Source: Bordetella sp. H567
GTDB lineage: Bacteria; Pseudomonadota; Gammaproteobacteria; Burkholderiales; Burkholderiaceae_B
Length of the DNA stretch: 64,000 bases
NCBI RefSeq assembly: GCF_001704295.1
Contig: NZ_CP012334.1
Coordinates: forward strand, 1,500,084 to 1,564,083
Direction: 5' to 3'
The notes beneath the pieces were generated by a model that saw only the letters and a list, made by a program, of their open reading frames with translations, made no database searches and was not told the DNA's origin. The number at the start of each line of letters is the position of its first letter. The stretch's first letter is position 1. Below are positions 10,017 through 19,181 of this stretch, piece after piece. A program made the position numbers and the translations under genes.

Positions 10017-12152
10017 GTGGGAAAAATAGAATCGCAATTCGTCCAGGCCGGCGCGCAGAAGCTGCGCATCGCCGTGGATATCGGCGGCACGTTCACCGAC
10101 GGCGTCGCCACGCGTGACTCGGACGGCTGCATTTGGGTCGGCAAGACGCTGACCACGCCCGACGACCCGGGCGTGGCGGTGTCCGCGGTCATCGCCAATC
10201 TGCTGGCGCAGGCGCGCGACGCGGGCGCCGCCGCCTATGTGCTGGACGAGGTGGTGCACGGCACGACGCTGGTCACCAATACGCTGATCGAGCGCAAGGG
10301 CGTGGACACGGCACTGGTGACCACGCAGGGCATGTGCGATGCCCTGGATATCGGGCGCGAATGGCGCTACGACCTCTACGACCTGGAGCTGGTACTGCCC
10401 CGTCCCCTGATCGATGCCGGCAAGCGCGTGCAGGCCCGGGAACGCCTGAACGCGTCGGGCAAGGTCCTGGTGGCCTTGAACCGGGCGGAGCTGGATCGCA
10501 TCGCCCGCGATGTGCACGCGCTGGGCGTGCGTTCCGTGGCGGTCTCGCTGCTGCATTCCTATCTGAACGACGAACACGAGCGCGAGATCGGCGCGTATCT
10601 GCAGTCCGCGCTGCCCGGCGTGGAAGTTTCCTTGTCCGCCGACCTGGCGCGCGAGGTGAAGGAATTCGAGCGGACCTCGACCGTGGCCGCCAATGCCTAC
10701 GTCAAGCCCATCGTGGCCGATTACCTGCGGCAGCTGGAATCGCGCGTGGACGCGGTGCAGCGCGGGGTGCCCTTGCGCATCATGGTCTCCAGCGGCGGTT
10801 TCACGTCGGCCAGGTCCGCCGCGCACACGCCCATCTTCCTGCTGGAGTCGGGGCCGGCCGCCGGCGTGCTGTCCGCCTTGAACACCGCGCGCGCGCAGGA
10901 CCTGCGGCGGGTGCTGGCCTTCGACATGGGCGGTACCACCGCCAAGGCCTGTGTGGTGGCCGAAGGAGAACCGCCGGTCGCGCACAGTTTCGAGTGCGCG
11001 CGGGTACACCGCTTCAAGCGCGGCTCGGGGCTGCCCATTTTGATTCCCAGCATCGACCTGATCGAGATCGGCGCGGGTGGCGGGTCGATTGCCCACCTGA
11101 ACCGCATGGGGCTGCTGAACATCGGTCCGGAGTCCTCGGGTTCCGTGCCCGGCCCCATCTGCTACGGCAACGGGGGCACAGAGGTCACGGTTACCGATGC
11201 CGACCTGGTGCTGGGTTATCTGAATCCCGACAACTTCCTGGGCGGCGAAATGCGCCTGCGCAAGGACCTGGCCCTGCAAGGCATGCAGCAGCTGGCCGAT
11301 CGCCTGGGCATGGCGCCACTGGACGTGGCCTGGGGCATCCACGATATGGTCAACGAGAACATGGCCAGCGCCGCGCGCATCCACATCGCGGAAAAAGGCC
11401 ACGACCCGCGGGACTTCACCTTTGTCGCCACCGGCGGCGCCGGCCCCGTGCATGCCGCGGAAGTGGCGCGCAAGCTGCGCATTCCGCGGCTGCTGGCCAC
11501 CATCGCGGCGGGCGCCGGGTCCTGCCTGGGCATGCTGGCCGCGCCCGCGCGCGCGGACCGGGCCTGGTCGCAGCCCGCGCTGCTGGACGAGATCGACTGG
11601 CGCGACGTCAACGAGCGGCTGCGCCGCCTGCGCGCCGAGGCGGAGTCGGAGCTGGAAACCGCCGGCGCGCGCACGCAGGACCTGCAGTGGACCATCGGCG
11701 CGGAGATGCGCTACTACGGGCAGGGCGATAACGTACCCGTGTCGCTGCCGTGGCAGCCGTTCGGCGACGATGCCGGACAGACGATGCGACAGCGATTCGA
11801 GCAGCGCTACGAAACCCTGTACGGCCATCTGGTGCCCGGCGCCCGCCCGCAGGTGCTGACCTGGCGCCTTACCGGCAGGTCGGCCTCCGTGGCGCGCACC
11901 TTCCATTGGGGCGGAGGGCGCGGCCATGCCGAGGGCGCCGGCAAGCCGCGCCAACGCGATATCTATCTTCCCCTGACGCGGGCCTTTCATCCCGTCGATG
12001 TCCATGACCGCTATTCGCTGCGCCCCGGTGCGCGCCTGCAGGGCCCGCTGGTGCTGGAGGAACGCGAGTCCACCCTGGTCGTGCCCGTCCGGTCGGAGGT
12101 GGAGATCCTGCCCGACCTGACGGTTTCCGTCACCTTGAAGGAGTTCGAATGA
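10017..12152 (+). CDS. hyuA: Hydantoinase/oxoprolinase A subunit
   Basis: This 711-residue ATP-dependent hydantoinase A-family protein (N-methylhydantoinase A / 5-oxoprolinase alpha-like) hydrolyses a cyclic amide or carboxylates a ketone together with the B subunit. The actin-like ATPase phosphate loop is IAVDIGGTFTDG near residue 25; a second nucleotide segment is AFDMGGTTAKAC. The GTG start at 10017 has AGGGAG about 9 bp upstream. It overlaps hyuB by four bases (ATGA), so the two are coupled. The family also includes acetone and acetophenone carboxylases, so the substrate remains open. Confidence 0.88.
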   Translation: MGKIESQFVQAGAQKLRIAVDIGGTFTDGVATRDSDGCIWVGKTLTTPDDPGVAVSAVIANLLAQARDAGAAAYVLDEVVHGTTLVTNTLIERKGVDTALVTTQGMCDALDIGREWRYDLYDLELVLPRPLIDAGKRVQARERLNASGKVLVALNRAELDRIARDVHALGVRSVAVSLLHSYLNDEHEREIGAYLQSALPGVEVSLSADLAREVKEFERTSTVAANAYVKPIVADYLRQLESRVDAVQRGVPLRIMVSSGGFTSARSAAHTPIFLLESGPAAGVLSALNTARAQDLRRVLAFDMGGTTAKACVVAEGEPPVAHSFECARVHRFKRGSGLPILIPSIDLIEIGAGGGSIAHLNRMGLLNIGPESSGSVPGPICYGNGGTEVTVTDADLVLGYLNPDNFLGGEMRLRKDLALQGMQQLADRLGMAPLDVAWGIHDMVNENMASAARIHIAEKGHDPRDFTFVATGGAGPVHAAEVARKLRIPRLLATIAAGAGSCLGMLAAPARADRAWSQPALLDEIDWRDVNERLRRLRAEAESELETAGARTQDLQWTIGAEMRYYGQGDNVPVSLPWQPFGDDAGQTMRQRFEQRYETLYGHLVPGARPQVLTWRLTGRSASVARTFHWGGGRGHAEGAGKPRQRDIYLPLTRAFHPVDVHDRYSLRPGARLQGPLVLEERESTLVVPVRSEVEILPDLTVSVTLKEFE

Positions 12153-13732
12153 TGCCGTCCGATGTTCATGGCGCGTATGGCGAACCGGCCGGCCAGCTGG
12201 CGCGGCGCTTCGATCCGATCGAACTGGAAATCCTGTGGCGCAGGCTGATCAGCATCGTCGACGAGGCGTCCACCGCTTTCGTGCGCACCTGCTTTTCGAC
12301 GCTGGTCCGCGACGCCAACGATTTCGCGGTCGTGCTGACCGACGCGCAGGGGCGCTCGCTGGCCCAATCGACCATGAGCATTCCTTCCTTCATCGGCAGC
12401 CTGCCCGCGACCGTGAAGCACTTCCTGCGCAAGTATCCGGCGGATACCCTCAAGCCCGGCGACGTGCTGGTCACCAATGACCCCTGGATGGGAACCGGCC
12501 ATATCCACGACGTCAACACCGTCATGCCGATATTCTTTCGCGGCCGGCTGGTGGCGTTCGCGGCGCTGGTGTCGCACCTGCCGGATATCGGCGGCCGCCT
12601 GCGCAGCAATGCCAACCGCGAAATCTACGAGGAAGGCCTGCAGATCCCGCTGCTGAAGCTGATGGACGGGGGCCAGGTCAACGAGACGCTGGTGGACATG
12701 ATCCGCCAGAACATCCGCGTACCGGAGCAGGGCATGGGGGATATCTGGGCGCAGGTCAGCGCCTGCCGGATGATGGAAGAAAGGCTCGCGCCGCTGCTGG
12801 AATCGGTGGACCTGGATGCGCTGGGCGCCGCCATCCGCCTGCGTTCGGAAGCGGCGATGCGCGCGGCGATCGCCGCGCTGCCGGACGGCACCTACGAATC
12901 CGAGGTGCTGCACGACGGCTTCGAGGAACCCATACGCATCCACTGCAAGCTGACCGTGGCGGGCGACACGATCGCCATCGATTATGCGGGCTCCAGCCCG
13001 CAGCAGCCGCGCGCCGTCAATGTGGTGCCCATCTATGCCTTCGCCTATTCGGCCTATCCGATCAAGGCGCTGCTGTGTCCCGAGGTGCCGAACAACGAAG
13101 GCGGCTTCCTGCCCATTACGACGCAGGCGCCGCTGGGGTCCATCCTGAACCCGACCTATCCGGCGGCCTCCGGCGGACGTGGCGCGATTGGCCATATGCT
13201 GTCACCGGCGATCTTCCTGGCGCTGGCCGAGGTGCTGCCCGAACGCGTATGGGCGTCCGGATCGGCGAATTCGTCCGTGACGATGTTCGGACAGTATCGG
13301 AACCGGCCCTTCAACGTGGTGAACTTCATCAACGGCGGACAGGGCGCGACGGCATCGCGGGATGGCTTGTCGGCCATCTCCTTCCCGGCGAACCTGGGCA
13401 ATACGCCGGTGGAAATGATGGAGACCCTGGCGCCCATCCTGGTGCATCGGCGCGAAATCCGGCGCGGCAGCGGTGGCGCGGGGGCGCATCGCGGTGGCGA
13501 TGGCTTGACCTTCGAGTTCGAGATCACGTCAGAGGCCTCCAGCGTGGCGACGTCGTTCCTGATGACGCGGCTGAAGCATCCGCCGCCGGGCTTGCGGGGC
13601 GGCCAGGCGGGGCAGCGGGGCAGGCTGGTGATCAACGGCACGGAAACGGATCCCACGGAGCAGCGGGTACTCAAGCCCGGGGATCGCGTGCTGATGGAAA
13701 CCGCGGGCGGCGGCGGGTTCGGGCAGCGGTAG
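12149..13732 (+). CDS. hyuB: Hydantoinase/oxoprolinase B subunit
   Basis: This 527-residue partner subunit has the HyuB hallmarks DPWMGTGHIHDVNTVMPIFF, then SHLPDIGG and the Gly-rich region GGRGAIGHM. It acts with HyuA on a hydantoin-like ring in the cytoplasm. Its start codon overlaps the stop of hyuA. The gene is followed by a 69-bp gap and the convergent end of a LysR gene. No separate carbamoylase gene is adjacent, which weakly favours an oxoprolinase-like or N-methylhydantoinase-like reaction. Confidence 0.88.
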   Translation: MMPSDVHGAYGEPAGQLARRFDPIELEILWRRLISIVDEASTAFVRTCFSTLVRDANDFAVVLTDAQGRSLAQSTMSIPSFIGSLPATVKHFLRKYPADTLKPGDVLVTNDPWMGTGHIHDVNTVMPIFFRGRLVAFAALVSHLPDIGGRLRSNANREIYEEGLQIPLLKLMDGGQVNETLVDMIRQNIRVPEQGMGDIWAQVSACRMMEERLAPLLESVDLDALGAAIRLRSEAAMRAAIAALPDGTYESEVLHDGFEEPIRIHCKLTVAGDTIAIDYAGSSPQQPRAVNVVPIYAFAYSAYPIKALLCPEVPNNEGGFLPITTQAPLGSILNPTYPAASGGRGAIGHMLSPAIFLALAEVLPERVWASGSANSSVTMFGQYRNRPFNVVNFINGGQGATASRDGLSAISFPANLGNTPVEMMETLAPILVHRREIRRGSGGAGAHRGGDGLTFEFEITSEASSVATSFLMTRLKHPPPGLRGGQAGQRGRLVINGTETDPTEQRVLKPGDRVLMETAGGGGFGQR

Positions 13733-13801
13733 TGGCGGCGATATGGGCGTCGCCGGCAAGGGGCGCCGCCGCGGCGCAAGGGCGGCCCGCCTTCGTCCTG
13801 C

Positions 13802-14698
13802 TCAGAACTGCCGCGCCTGCATGCTGGCTGCCGGTGTTCCGCGGTCGGTCAACCCCATCTTGGCGATCAGCATGTCGAACACGTACCGCGTCAGCGGGTT
13901 GATGGAGTCGCCTCGCATCCACAGGAAGTAGTTGGCGTCCGGCAGCGGTGGCAGGCCGTCTTTTTCGCCCAGCACCCGCATGTCCGGTCCCAGGAACTCG
14001 ATGCTGCGCGCGGTGACGCCCAGGCCGGCGCGCACCGCGGCCCGGATACCCACCAGGTTGGGCGCGACGTAGTTGGTCTGCCACGGTACGCGCGCCTGTT
14101 CCAGCGCGTTCAGGGCCAGCCGGCGGAACAGGCTGGGTTCATCGGCCAGCACCAGCGGCACCGGCGCGCCGGCATCGTGCACATAGGCCGCGGAAGCGAT
14201 CCAGGCGGTGGGCGAAGTGCGCAGGATCACGCCTTCGTATGCTGGATCGAAGCGCGTCGATATGCACAGATCCAGTTCCCCCGCGCGCAGGGCGTTCATC
14301 AGGAACGGGCTGCGATCCACGCGGATCTCCAGCCTGACGCGCGGAGACCAGCGCGTGATGTGGGTCAGCACGGTCGGCAGGATGGTATCGGCCACGTCGT
14401 GCGGCGAGCCCAGGCGCAGTTCGCCTTCCAGCTGGCCGTCCTGCATCGCGCGCATGGCCTCGTCGTTGATGGCCAGCATATGGCGCGCATAATCGACCAG
14501 CTTGCGCCCGTGCGGCGACAGCAGCTTGTTGCGCCCCTGCTTTTCGAATAGCGGCAGCCCCACCAGGCTTTCCAGGCGCTGCATCTGCTGCGTGATCGCG
14601 GATTGGGTCTTGTGCAGGCGCTCGGCCGCGCCCGAGAATGTCTGGGCCTGGTCGATGGCCGCGAGCGTACGCAGCAGGTCGAGATCCAGATTGCGCAT
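13802..14698 (-). CDS. LysR-family transcriptional regulator
   Basis: This 298-residue LysR protein starts MRNLDLDLLRTLAAIDQAQT, with HTH AAERLHKTQSAITQQMQRLE, and resembles the LrhA branch in its opening. It is divergent from the thiol dioxygenase-like gene at 14814 across a 115-bp A/T-rich gap with LysR-box-like dyads, so it is the likely regulator of the sulfur-compound gene run that follows. The C-terminal effector domain is complete. Confidence 0.85.
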   Translation of the reverse strand: MRNLDLDLLRTLAAIDQAQTFSGAAERLHKTQSAITQQMQRLESLVGLPLFEKQGRNKLLSPHGRKLVDYARHMLAINDEAMRAMQDGQLEGELRLGSPHDVADTILPTVLTHITRWSPRVRLEIRVDRSPFLMNALRAGELDLCISTRFDPAYEGVILRTSPTAWIASAAYVHDAGAPVPLVLADEPSLFRRLALNALEQARVPWQTNYVAPNLVGIRAAVRAGLGVTARSIEFLGPDMRVLGEKDGLPPLPDANYFLWMRGDSINPLTRYVFDMLIAKMGLTDRGTPAASMQARQF

Positions 14699-14712
14699 AC
14701 GGCCTCCAACAT

Positions 14713-14750
14713 ATTACGCATGCTAATGAGTTATTAAGGCAAATTAATTT
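14713..14750 (+). promoter_or_regulatory. Likely LysR operator region
   Basis: The gap between the LysR gene and the cupin gene is much richer in A/T than its surroundings. It contains ATTA-N7-TAAT (14713-14727), a 15-bp T-N11-A type dyad as LysR proteins prefer, and 14 bases later the perfect palindrome AAATTAATTT (14741-14750). These could be recognition and activation sites; assignment is from pattern only. Confidence 0.5.
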
Positions 14751-14813
14751 GTCACGCCGCATTCATGGCCGTAGAGTATCCCCGAAATCGCCTCAATAAA
14801 GGAGTATTTCCGC

Positions 14814-15401
14814 ATGGGCAGCCCACATCCGCACCAAAAAGACATCACGCTGGCGATCGAAAACATAAAGGATACTGTACGAACGCAGGGGTTGAACTGC
14901 GGAAGCCTGGACGACGTGCTGCGCACCGTCATCGGCCTGGCCAGCCACCGCGACTGGTGGGCCGCCGACCGCTACGCACCGCCGGAGGGCGACGAACGCC
15001 AGGCGCGCTACCTGATCAGCGAGGAACCCGACCACGGCTACGCGCTGTACCTGAACGTGATGCGGCCCGGCAAGAAGATCGTCCCGCACAACCATACGAC
15101 CTGGGCGTGCATCGCCGCCGTCGAGGGAGTCGAATACAACTACGTCTACGACCGCCTGGATGACGGCAAGGAGCCCGGCGTAGGCCGCCTGGCCAAGAAG
15201 GACACCGTCGTGGTCGAACCCGGTACCGGCATCGCCCTGATGCCCGACGACATACACGCGGTGGAAATCCGCGGCGACGGCGTGATCCGGCACCTGCACA
15301 TGTACGGGCGCGCGCTGGAAACCCTGACGGAGCGGCTGTCCTTCGACCTGGACGCCGGCACCTGCAAGGTCATGCCGATCGGCGTGCAGACGCGCCGCTG
15401 A
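14814..15401 (+). CDS. Cysteine dioxygenase-like thiol dioxygenase (cupin)
   Basis: This 195-residue cupin resembles cysteine/3-mercaptopropionate dioxygenases, which oxidise a thiol to a sulfinate with a three-His iron centre. The metal motif is seen as [15 protein letters not shown] (two His) with the third His in PDDIHAVE. A Cys lies five residues after the second His, as in the Cys that is crosslinked in mammalian enzymes, and a Tyr occurs near HLHMYG. AAAGGAG precedes the ATG. It is the first gene of the run with a MetC-like lyase and a rhodanese, which supports a sulfur role. Substrate is not determined. Confidence 0.75.
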   Translation: MGSPHPHQKDITLAIENIKDTVRTQGLNCGSLDDVLRTVIGLASHRDWWAADRYAPPEGDERQARYLISEEPDHGYALYLNVMRPGKKIVPHNHTTWACIAAVEGVEYNYVYDRLDDGKEPGVGRLAKKDTVVVEPGTGIALMPDDIHAVEIRGDGVIRHLHMYGRALETLTERLSFDLDAGTCKVMPIGVQTRR

Positions 15402-15415
15402 CGGGAACCCGCGCC

Positions 15416-16585
15416 ATGGAAGAACGATACAAGCCGGGCACGCGGCTGCTGCGTGCCGGGCGGCCACATCGCGGCTGGGTGAACACGCCGGTGACCCGCG
15501 CCAGCACCTATATATTCGACAGCGTGCGGCAGTGGCGCGATACGCGCGCCCGCCGCGACCAGGAAAGGCTGCTGTCGTACGGCGCGCGCGGGACGGACAG
15601 CACCTATGCGCTGGAAGACGCGCTGGTCGAGCTGGAAGGCGGCTATCGCGCCAAGATGTACCCCACCGGGCAGGCCGCCATCGCGGTGGTGCTGCTGGCC
15701 TATCTGAAGGCTGGCGACCATGTCCTGATCACCGATGCGGTGTACGAACCGGTGCGGCGCTTCTGCGCCGAGCAGCTGTCGCGCTGGGGCATCGAGTTCA
15801 GCTACTACCGGCCGGACGGCAGCGATCTGCCGGATCGCATCCGTCCCAACACCCGCATGATCTACGCGGAGTGCCCGGGTTCGCTGGTCTACGAAATGAT
15901 GGACCTGCCCGCGGTGGCGGAACTGGCGCATCGCCATGACTGCTGGCTGGCGGTGGACAACACCTGGGGATCCGGGCTGCTATACCGGCCCCTGACGCTG
16001 GGCGCCGATATTTCGGTTACCGCCGCGACCAAATACCTGGGCGGCCACGCCGACGTCATGATGGGCACGGTCGTCACGACGGAGCGCGCCTGGGCGCCGC
16101 TGGAACGCGCGACCGTGGACATGGGCCAGACCGTGGGCGCCGACGATGCCTATCTGGTGCTGCGTGGCATGCGATCCATGGCGGCGCGGCTGGCGATGCA
16201 TGGCCGCCACGCGCTGCGCGTGGCCGAATGGCTGCAGGGACGCGCGGAAGTGGCCCGTGTCCTGTGCCCGGCCCTGCCCGACGATCCCGGCCATGCGCTG
16301 TGGAAGCGCGATTGCAGCGGCACCAATGGCCTGCTGTCCATCGAATTCGCGCGCGGCATCACGGACGCCGACGTCGAACGCATGGTCGACGCATTCGGCC
16401 TGTTCGGCCTGGGCGCCTCCTGGGGCGGCTTCGAAAGCCTGTGCGTGCCGGTCAACATGGCGCGCGCCCGCACCGTCTCGGATTGGTCGGGACGCGGGGC
16501 GATCCTGCGCCTGCATATCGGGCTGGAGGATCCGGAAGATCTGCTGGCCGATCTGGACCAGGCCATGGCCGCGCTGAAACGCTGA
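15416..16585 (+). CDS. Cystathionine beta-lyase-like PLP enzyme (Cys/Met metabolism)
   Basis: This 389-residue fold-type I PLP enzyme of the Cys/Met metabolism family probably carries out beta-elimination on a C-S bond and releases a thiol, pyruvate and ammonia. The PLP lysine is K206 in TAATKYLGGHADVMMG, and VDNTWGSGLLYRPL carries the conserved Asp that pairs with the PLP nitrogen. YPTGQAAIAVVLLAYLKAGD is the substrate-phosphate side. It lies 14 bp after the dioxygenase gene. It most resembles MetC of proteobacteria, but the context suits an S-substituted cysteine lyase equally well. Confidence 0.82.
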   Translation: MEERYKPGTRLLRAGRPHRGWVNTPVTRASTYIFDSVRQWRDTRARRDQERLLSYGARGTDSTYALEDALVELEGGYRAKMYPTGQAAIAVVLLAYLKAGDHVLITDAVYEPVRRFCAEQLSRWGIEFSYYRPDGSDLPDRIRPNTRMIYAECPGSLVYEMMDLPAVAELAHRHDCWLAVDNTWGSGLLYRPLTLGADISVTAATKYLGGHADVMMGTVVTTERAWAPLERATVDMGQTVGADDAYLVLRGMRSMAARLAMHGRHALRVAEWLQGRAEVARVLCPALPDDPGHALWKRDCSGTNGLLSIEFARGITDADVERMVDAFGLFGLGASWGGFESLCVPVNMARARTVSDWSGRGAILRLHIGLEDPEDLLADLDQAMAALKR

Positions 16586-16687
16586 GCCGCCGGCGCCGCG
16601 CGCGCCGCGATACGACTACCCATCCCGGCATGCCGCGTCCGCGCGGCGTGAAGGGCACGCTTTTTCCTCGATTTCTTGCAGAGTCAC

Positions 16688-18295
16688 ATGACGCAGCATT
16701 ACACCGACACTTCGTCCATCCCGCGCATCGACGCGCCGACGCTCAAGCGCTGGCTGCATGATGGCGCCGAGATCGGCCTGCTGGATGTGCGCGAGCATGG
16801 CCAGTACGGCGAGGGGCATCCCTTCCTGGCGGTTTCGCTGCCGTACAGCCGCCTGGAAGCCGAGGCGCCGCGCCTGCTGCCGCGCAAGGGCGCGCGGCTG
16901 GTGGCCTTCGATGCCGGCGACGGCGTGGCGCCGCGCGCGGCGGCGGCCCTGCGCGCGCTGGGCTACACGGACGTCCACGTCCTGCAGGGCGGGGCGCCGG
17001 GCTGGCGCGACGCCGGCTATACCCTGTTCGCGGGCGTCAACCTGCCCAGCAAGACCTTCGGCGAACTGGCCGAGCACATCTGCCACACGCCGCGCATCAG
17101 CGCGGCGGACCTGGAAAGCCGCCAGCGCGGCGGCGACAAGCTGGTCGTCCTGGACGGCCGGCCCTATGCCGAATACCGCAAGATGAATATCCCGGGCGGC
17201 ATCTGCTGCCCCAACGGTGAACTGGCCCTGCGCATCCAGGACCTGGTGCCCGATCCGGATACCACCATCGTCGTCAACTGTGCGGGCCGCACGCGCAGCA
17301 TCATCGGCGCGCAGACGCTGATCAACCTGGGCGTGCCGAATCCGGTGCTGGCGCTGGAGAACGGCACGCAGGGCTGGTACCTGGCCGATCTGCCGCTGGA
17401 ACATGGTTCGCGGCGCAAATACGCCGAGGCGGTCTCCGCCGGCGCGCTGCCCGCGCTGCGCGAGCGCGCACAAGCCGTGGCGCGGCAGCATGGCGTCGTC
17501 ACCGTGGACGCGGCACGGGTGCGCGAGTGGCTGGCGGATGCCAGCCGCACCACCTATCTGTGCGACGTGCGCACCGAAGAAGAATACGCGGCCGGCACGC
17601 TGGCCGGCGCGCAGCACACCCCCGGGGGGCAGCTGATCCAGGCCACCGATCAGTACATCGGCGTGCGCAATGCGCGGATCGTGGTCGCGGATGGCGAGGG
17701 CGTGCGCGCGCCCGTGGTGGCGAGCTGGCTGCGGCAGATGGGCTGGGACGTGTACGTGTTGCGCGAGGGCGTGGCGGCGGACGTCGGTGCGCCGGCAGCC
17801 GCCGTCCCGCTGGCGACACCGCCGGCGATCGCGACCGCGGACCTGGCCGCCGCGCGGCGCGATGGCGCCGTGCTGGTGGACGTGCGTCCCGGCATGGCGT
17901 ACCGGAAGGGGCATATCGCCGGCGCGCGCTGGTCGATACGGCCGCGACTCCCTGACTTGGGCATCGCGGCGGATGCGCGGGTGATCCTGTTGGCCGCGGA
18001 CGCCGCCGTGGCCGCGCTGGCCGCGCGCGAGCTGGCCGGCATGGGCATCGACCAGGTGCGGTTGAACATGGACGGCCCCGACGCCTGGCGCGCGGCCGGA
18101 TTGCCCATGGAGGCCAGCGAGAACGAGCCGGCCGACAAGGACTGCATCGACTACCTGTTCTTCGTGCACGACCGCCACGACGGCAACAAGGCCGCCGCGC
18201 GGCAGTACCTGGCCTGGGAAACCAATCTGATCCATCAGATCGACGAACAGGAGCGGTCGATCTTCCGTTTTCCGGTCCGTACGGACCAGGATTGA
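16688..18295 (+). CDS. Rhodanese-like protein with four tandem domains
   Basis: This 535-residue protein has four rhodanese-like units opening with LLDVREHGQY, VVLDGRPYAEYRK, LCDVRTEEEYAAG and LVDVRPGMAYRKGH. Only the second unit keeps an active-site loop with a cysteine (C198 in NCAGRTRS); the loops of units 1, 3 and 4 lack it, so one catalytic site handles the persulfide and the others look structural. A conserved-looking tail (DYLFFVHDRHDGNKAAARQY) follows. ATG 16688 is preferred to TTG 16676. It probably moves sulfane sulfur released by the upstream lyase and dioxygenase. Confidence 0.82.
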   Translation: MTQHYTDTSSIPRIDAPTLKRWLHDGAEIGLLDVREHGQYGEGHPFLAVSLPYSRLEAEAPRLLPRKGARLVAFDAGDGVAPRAAAALRALGYTDVHVLQGGAPGWRDAGYTLFAGVNLPSKTFGELAEHICHTPRISAADLESRQRGGDKLVVLDGRPYAEYRKMNIPGGICCPNGELALRIQDLVPDPDTTIVVNCAGRTRSIIGAQTLINLGVPNPVLALENGTQGWYLADLPLEHGSRRKYAEAVSAGALPALRERAQAVARQHGVVTVDAARVREWLADASRTTYLCDVRTEEEYAAGTLAGAQHTPGGQLIQATDQYIGVRNARIVVADGEGVRAPVVASWLRQMGWDVYVLREGVAADVGAPAAAVPLATPPAIATADLAAARRDGAVLVDVRPGMAYRKGHIAGARWSIRPRLPDLGIAADARVILLAADAAVAALAARELAGMGIDQVRLNMDGPDAWRAAGLPMEASENEPADKDCIDYLFFVHDRHDGNKAAARQYLAWETNLIHQIDEQERSIFRFPVRTDQD

Positions 18296-18346
18296 ACGCA
18301 CCGCCGGTCTACCGGATCCGGCGCCAACCACCAAGGGGAAACAACG

Positions 18347-19165
18347 ATGAGAACCACTCTGTACCTGTTCGCCGCGGCCGCCACGCTGGGTGCCGCCGTG
18401 GCCCACGCCGACGCGCTGGACGACGTGAGGGCGCGCGGCAAGCTGATCTGCGGCACGCAAAGCGCCAGCGTCCCCTATGCCTACCAGGACACGGCCACGC
18501 GCAGCTTCGTGGGCTACGACGTCGACATGTGTGCCGCCCTGGCCAAGGGCCTGGGCGTGGCGCTGGAGCACAAGCCGCTGTCGACCGAGGCGCGCATTCC
18601 GGAACTGAAGATGAATCGCGTCGATGTGGTCGCCGGTTCGATGGCTTACCTGCCCGAGCGCGCGCAACAGGTGGACTACAGCCTGCAGTACCTGCAGGGC
18701 AGCATCAAGGTGCTGGTGCGCAAGGATTCCGGCATCGCGTCGCTGAAGGGCCTGGCGGGCCACAAGGTATGCGCCTCCAAGGGCTCCAGCTCGGCCGCCA
18801 TCGCCGCGCGCGTGCTGCCCGAATCGCAGGTGCTGTCCTTCCAGGACGTGGCGTCCTGCTACCTGGGCCTGCAGAACGACAAGGTGGATGGTTTCACCGC
18901 CGGTGAACTGATCCTGAAGCGATTCGAGCTGGATTCGCAGAAGTCCGGCAGGCCGACGGTCCTGCTGCCCGAGCCGACCTATGTCGAGCATATCGGCGTG
19001 GTCGTCAACAAGGGCAATCCCAAGCTGCTGGCCGCGATCAACAAGGTGATCCAGGACATGGACAAGGACGGCACGCTGAACGCCATGTACGACAGGTGGC
19101 TGGGCGCCAATTCGATCTACAAGCTGACCCGCACCTTCAAGGTCGAGCCGGTCGACGCCGAATAG
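18347..19165 (+). CDS. Amino-acid ABC transporter, periplasmic binding protein
   Basis: This 272-residue solute-binding protein of family 3 has a signal peptide (MRTTLYLFAAAATLGAAVAHA) and the family features GYDVDMCAALAKGLG and VEHIGVVVNKGNPKL. It captures a polar amino acid in the periplasm for the permeases and ATPase that follow directly. AAGGGGAAAC precedes the ATG. Two Cys in the second lobe (KVCASKG and VASCYLG) may form a disulfide. Co-location with Cys/Met-type enzymes suggests a sulfur amino acid or its derivative as ligand. Confidence 0.88.
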   Translation: MRTTLYLFAAAATLGAAVAHADALDDVRARGKLICGTQSASVPYAYQDTATRSFVGYDVDMCAALAKGLGVALEHKPLSTEARIPELKMNRVDVVAGSMAYLPERAQQVDYSLQYLQGSIKVLVRKDSGIASLKGLAGHKVCASKGSSSAAIAARVLPESQVLSFQDVASCYLGLQNDKVDGFTAGELILKRFELDSQKSGRPTVLLPEPTYVEHIGVVVNKGNPKLLAAINKVIQDMDKDGTLNAMYDRWLGANSIYKLTRTFKVEPVDAE

Positions 19166-19181
19166 GGCGGTCGCGAGCGCC

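Noticed and set aside
9978-12005. Long minus-strand frame (675 codons) opposite hyuA
   Set aside because: It is the complement of a clear hydantoinase gene; long antisense frames are expected in DNA of this G/C content, and its product is rich in Arg, His and Gln without a recognisable fold.
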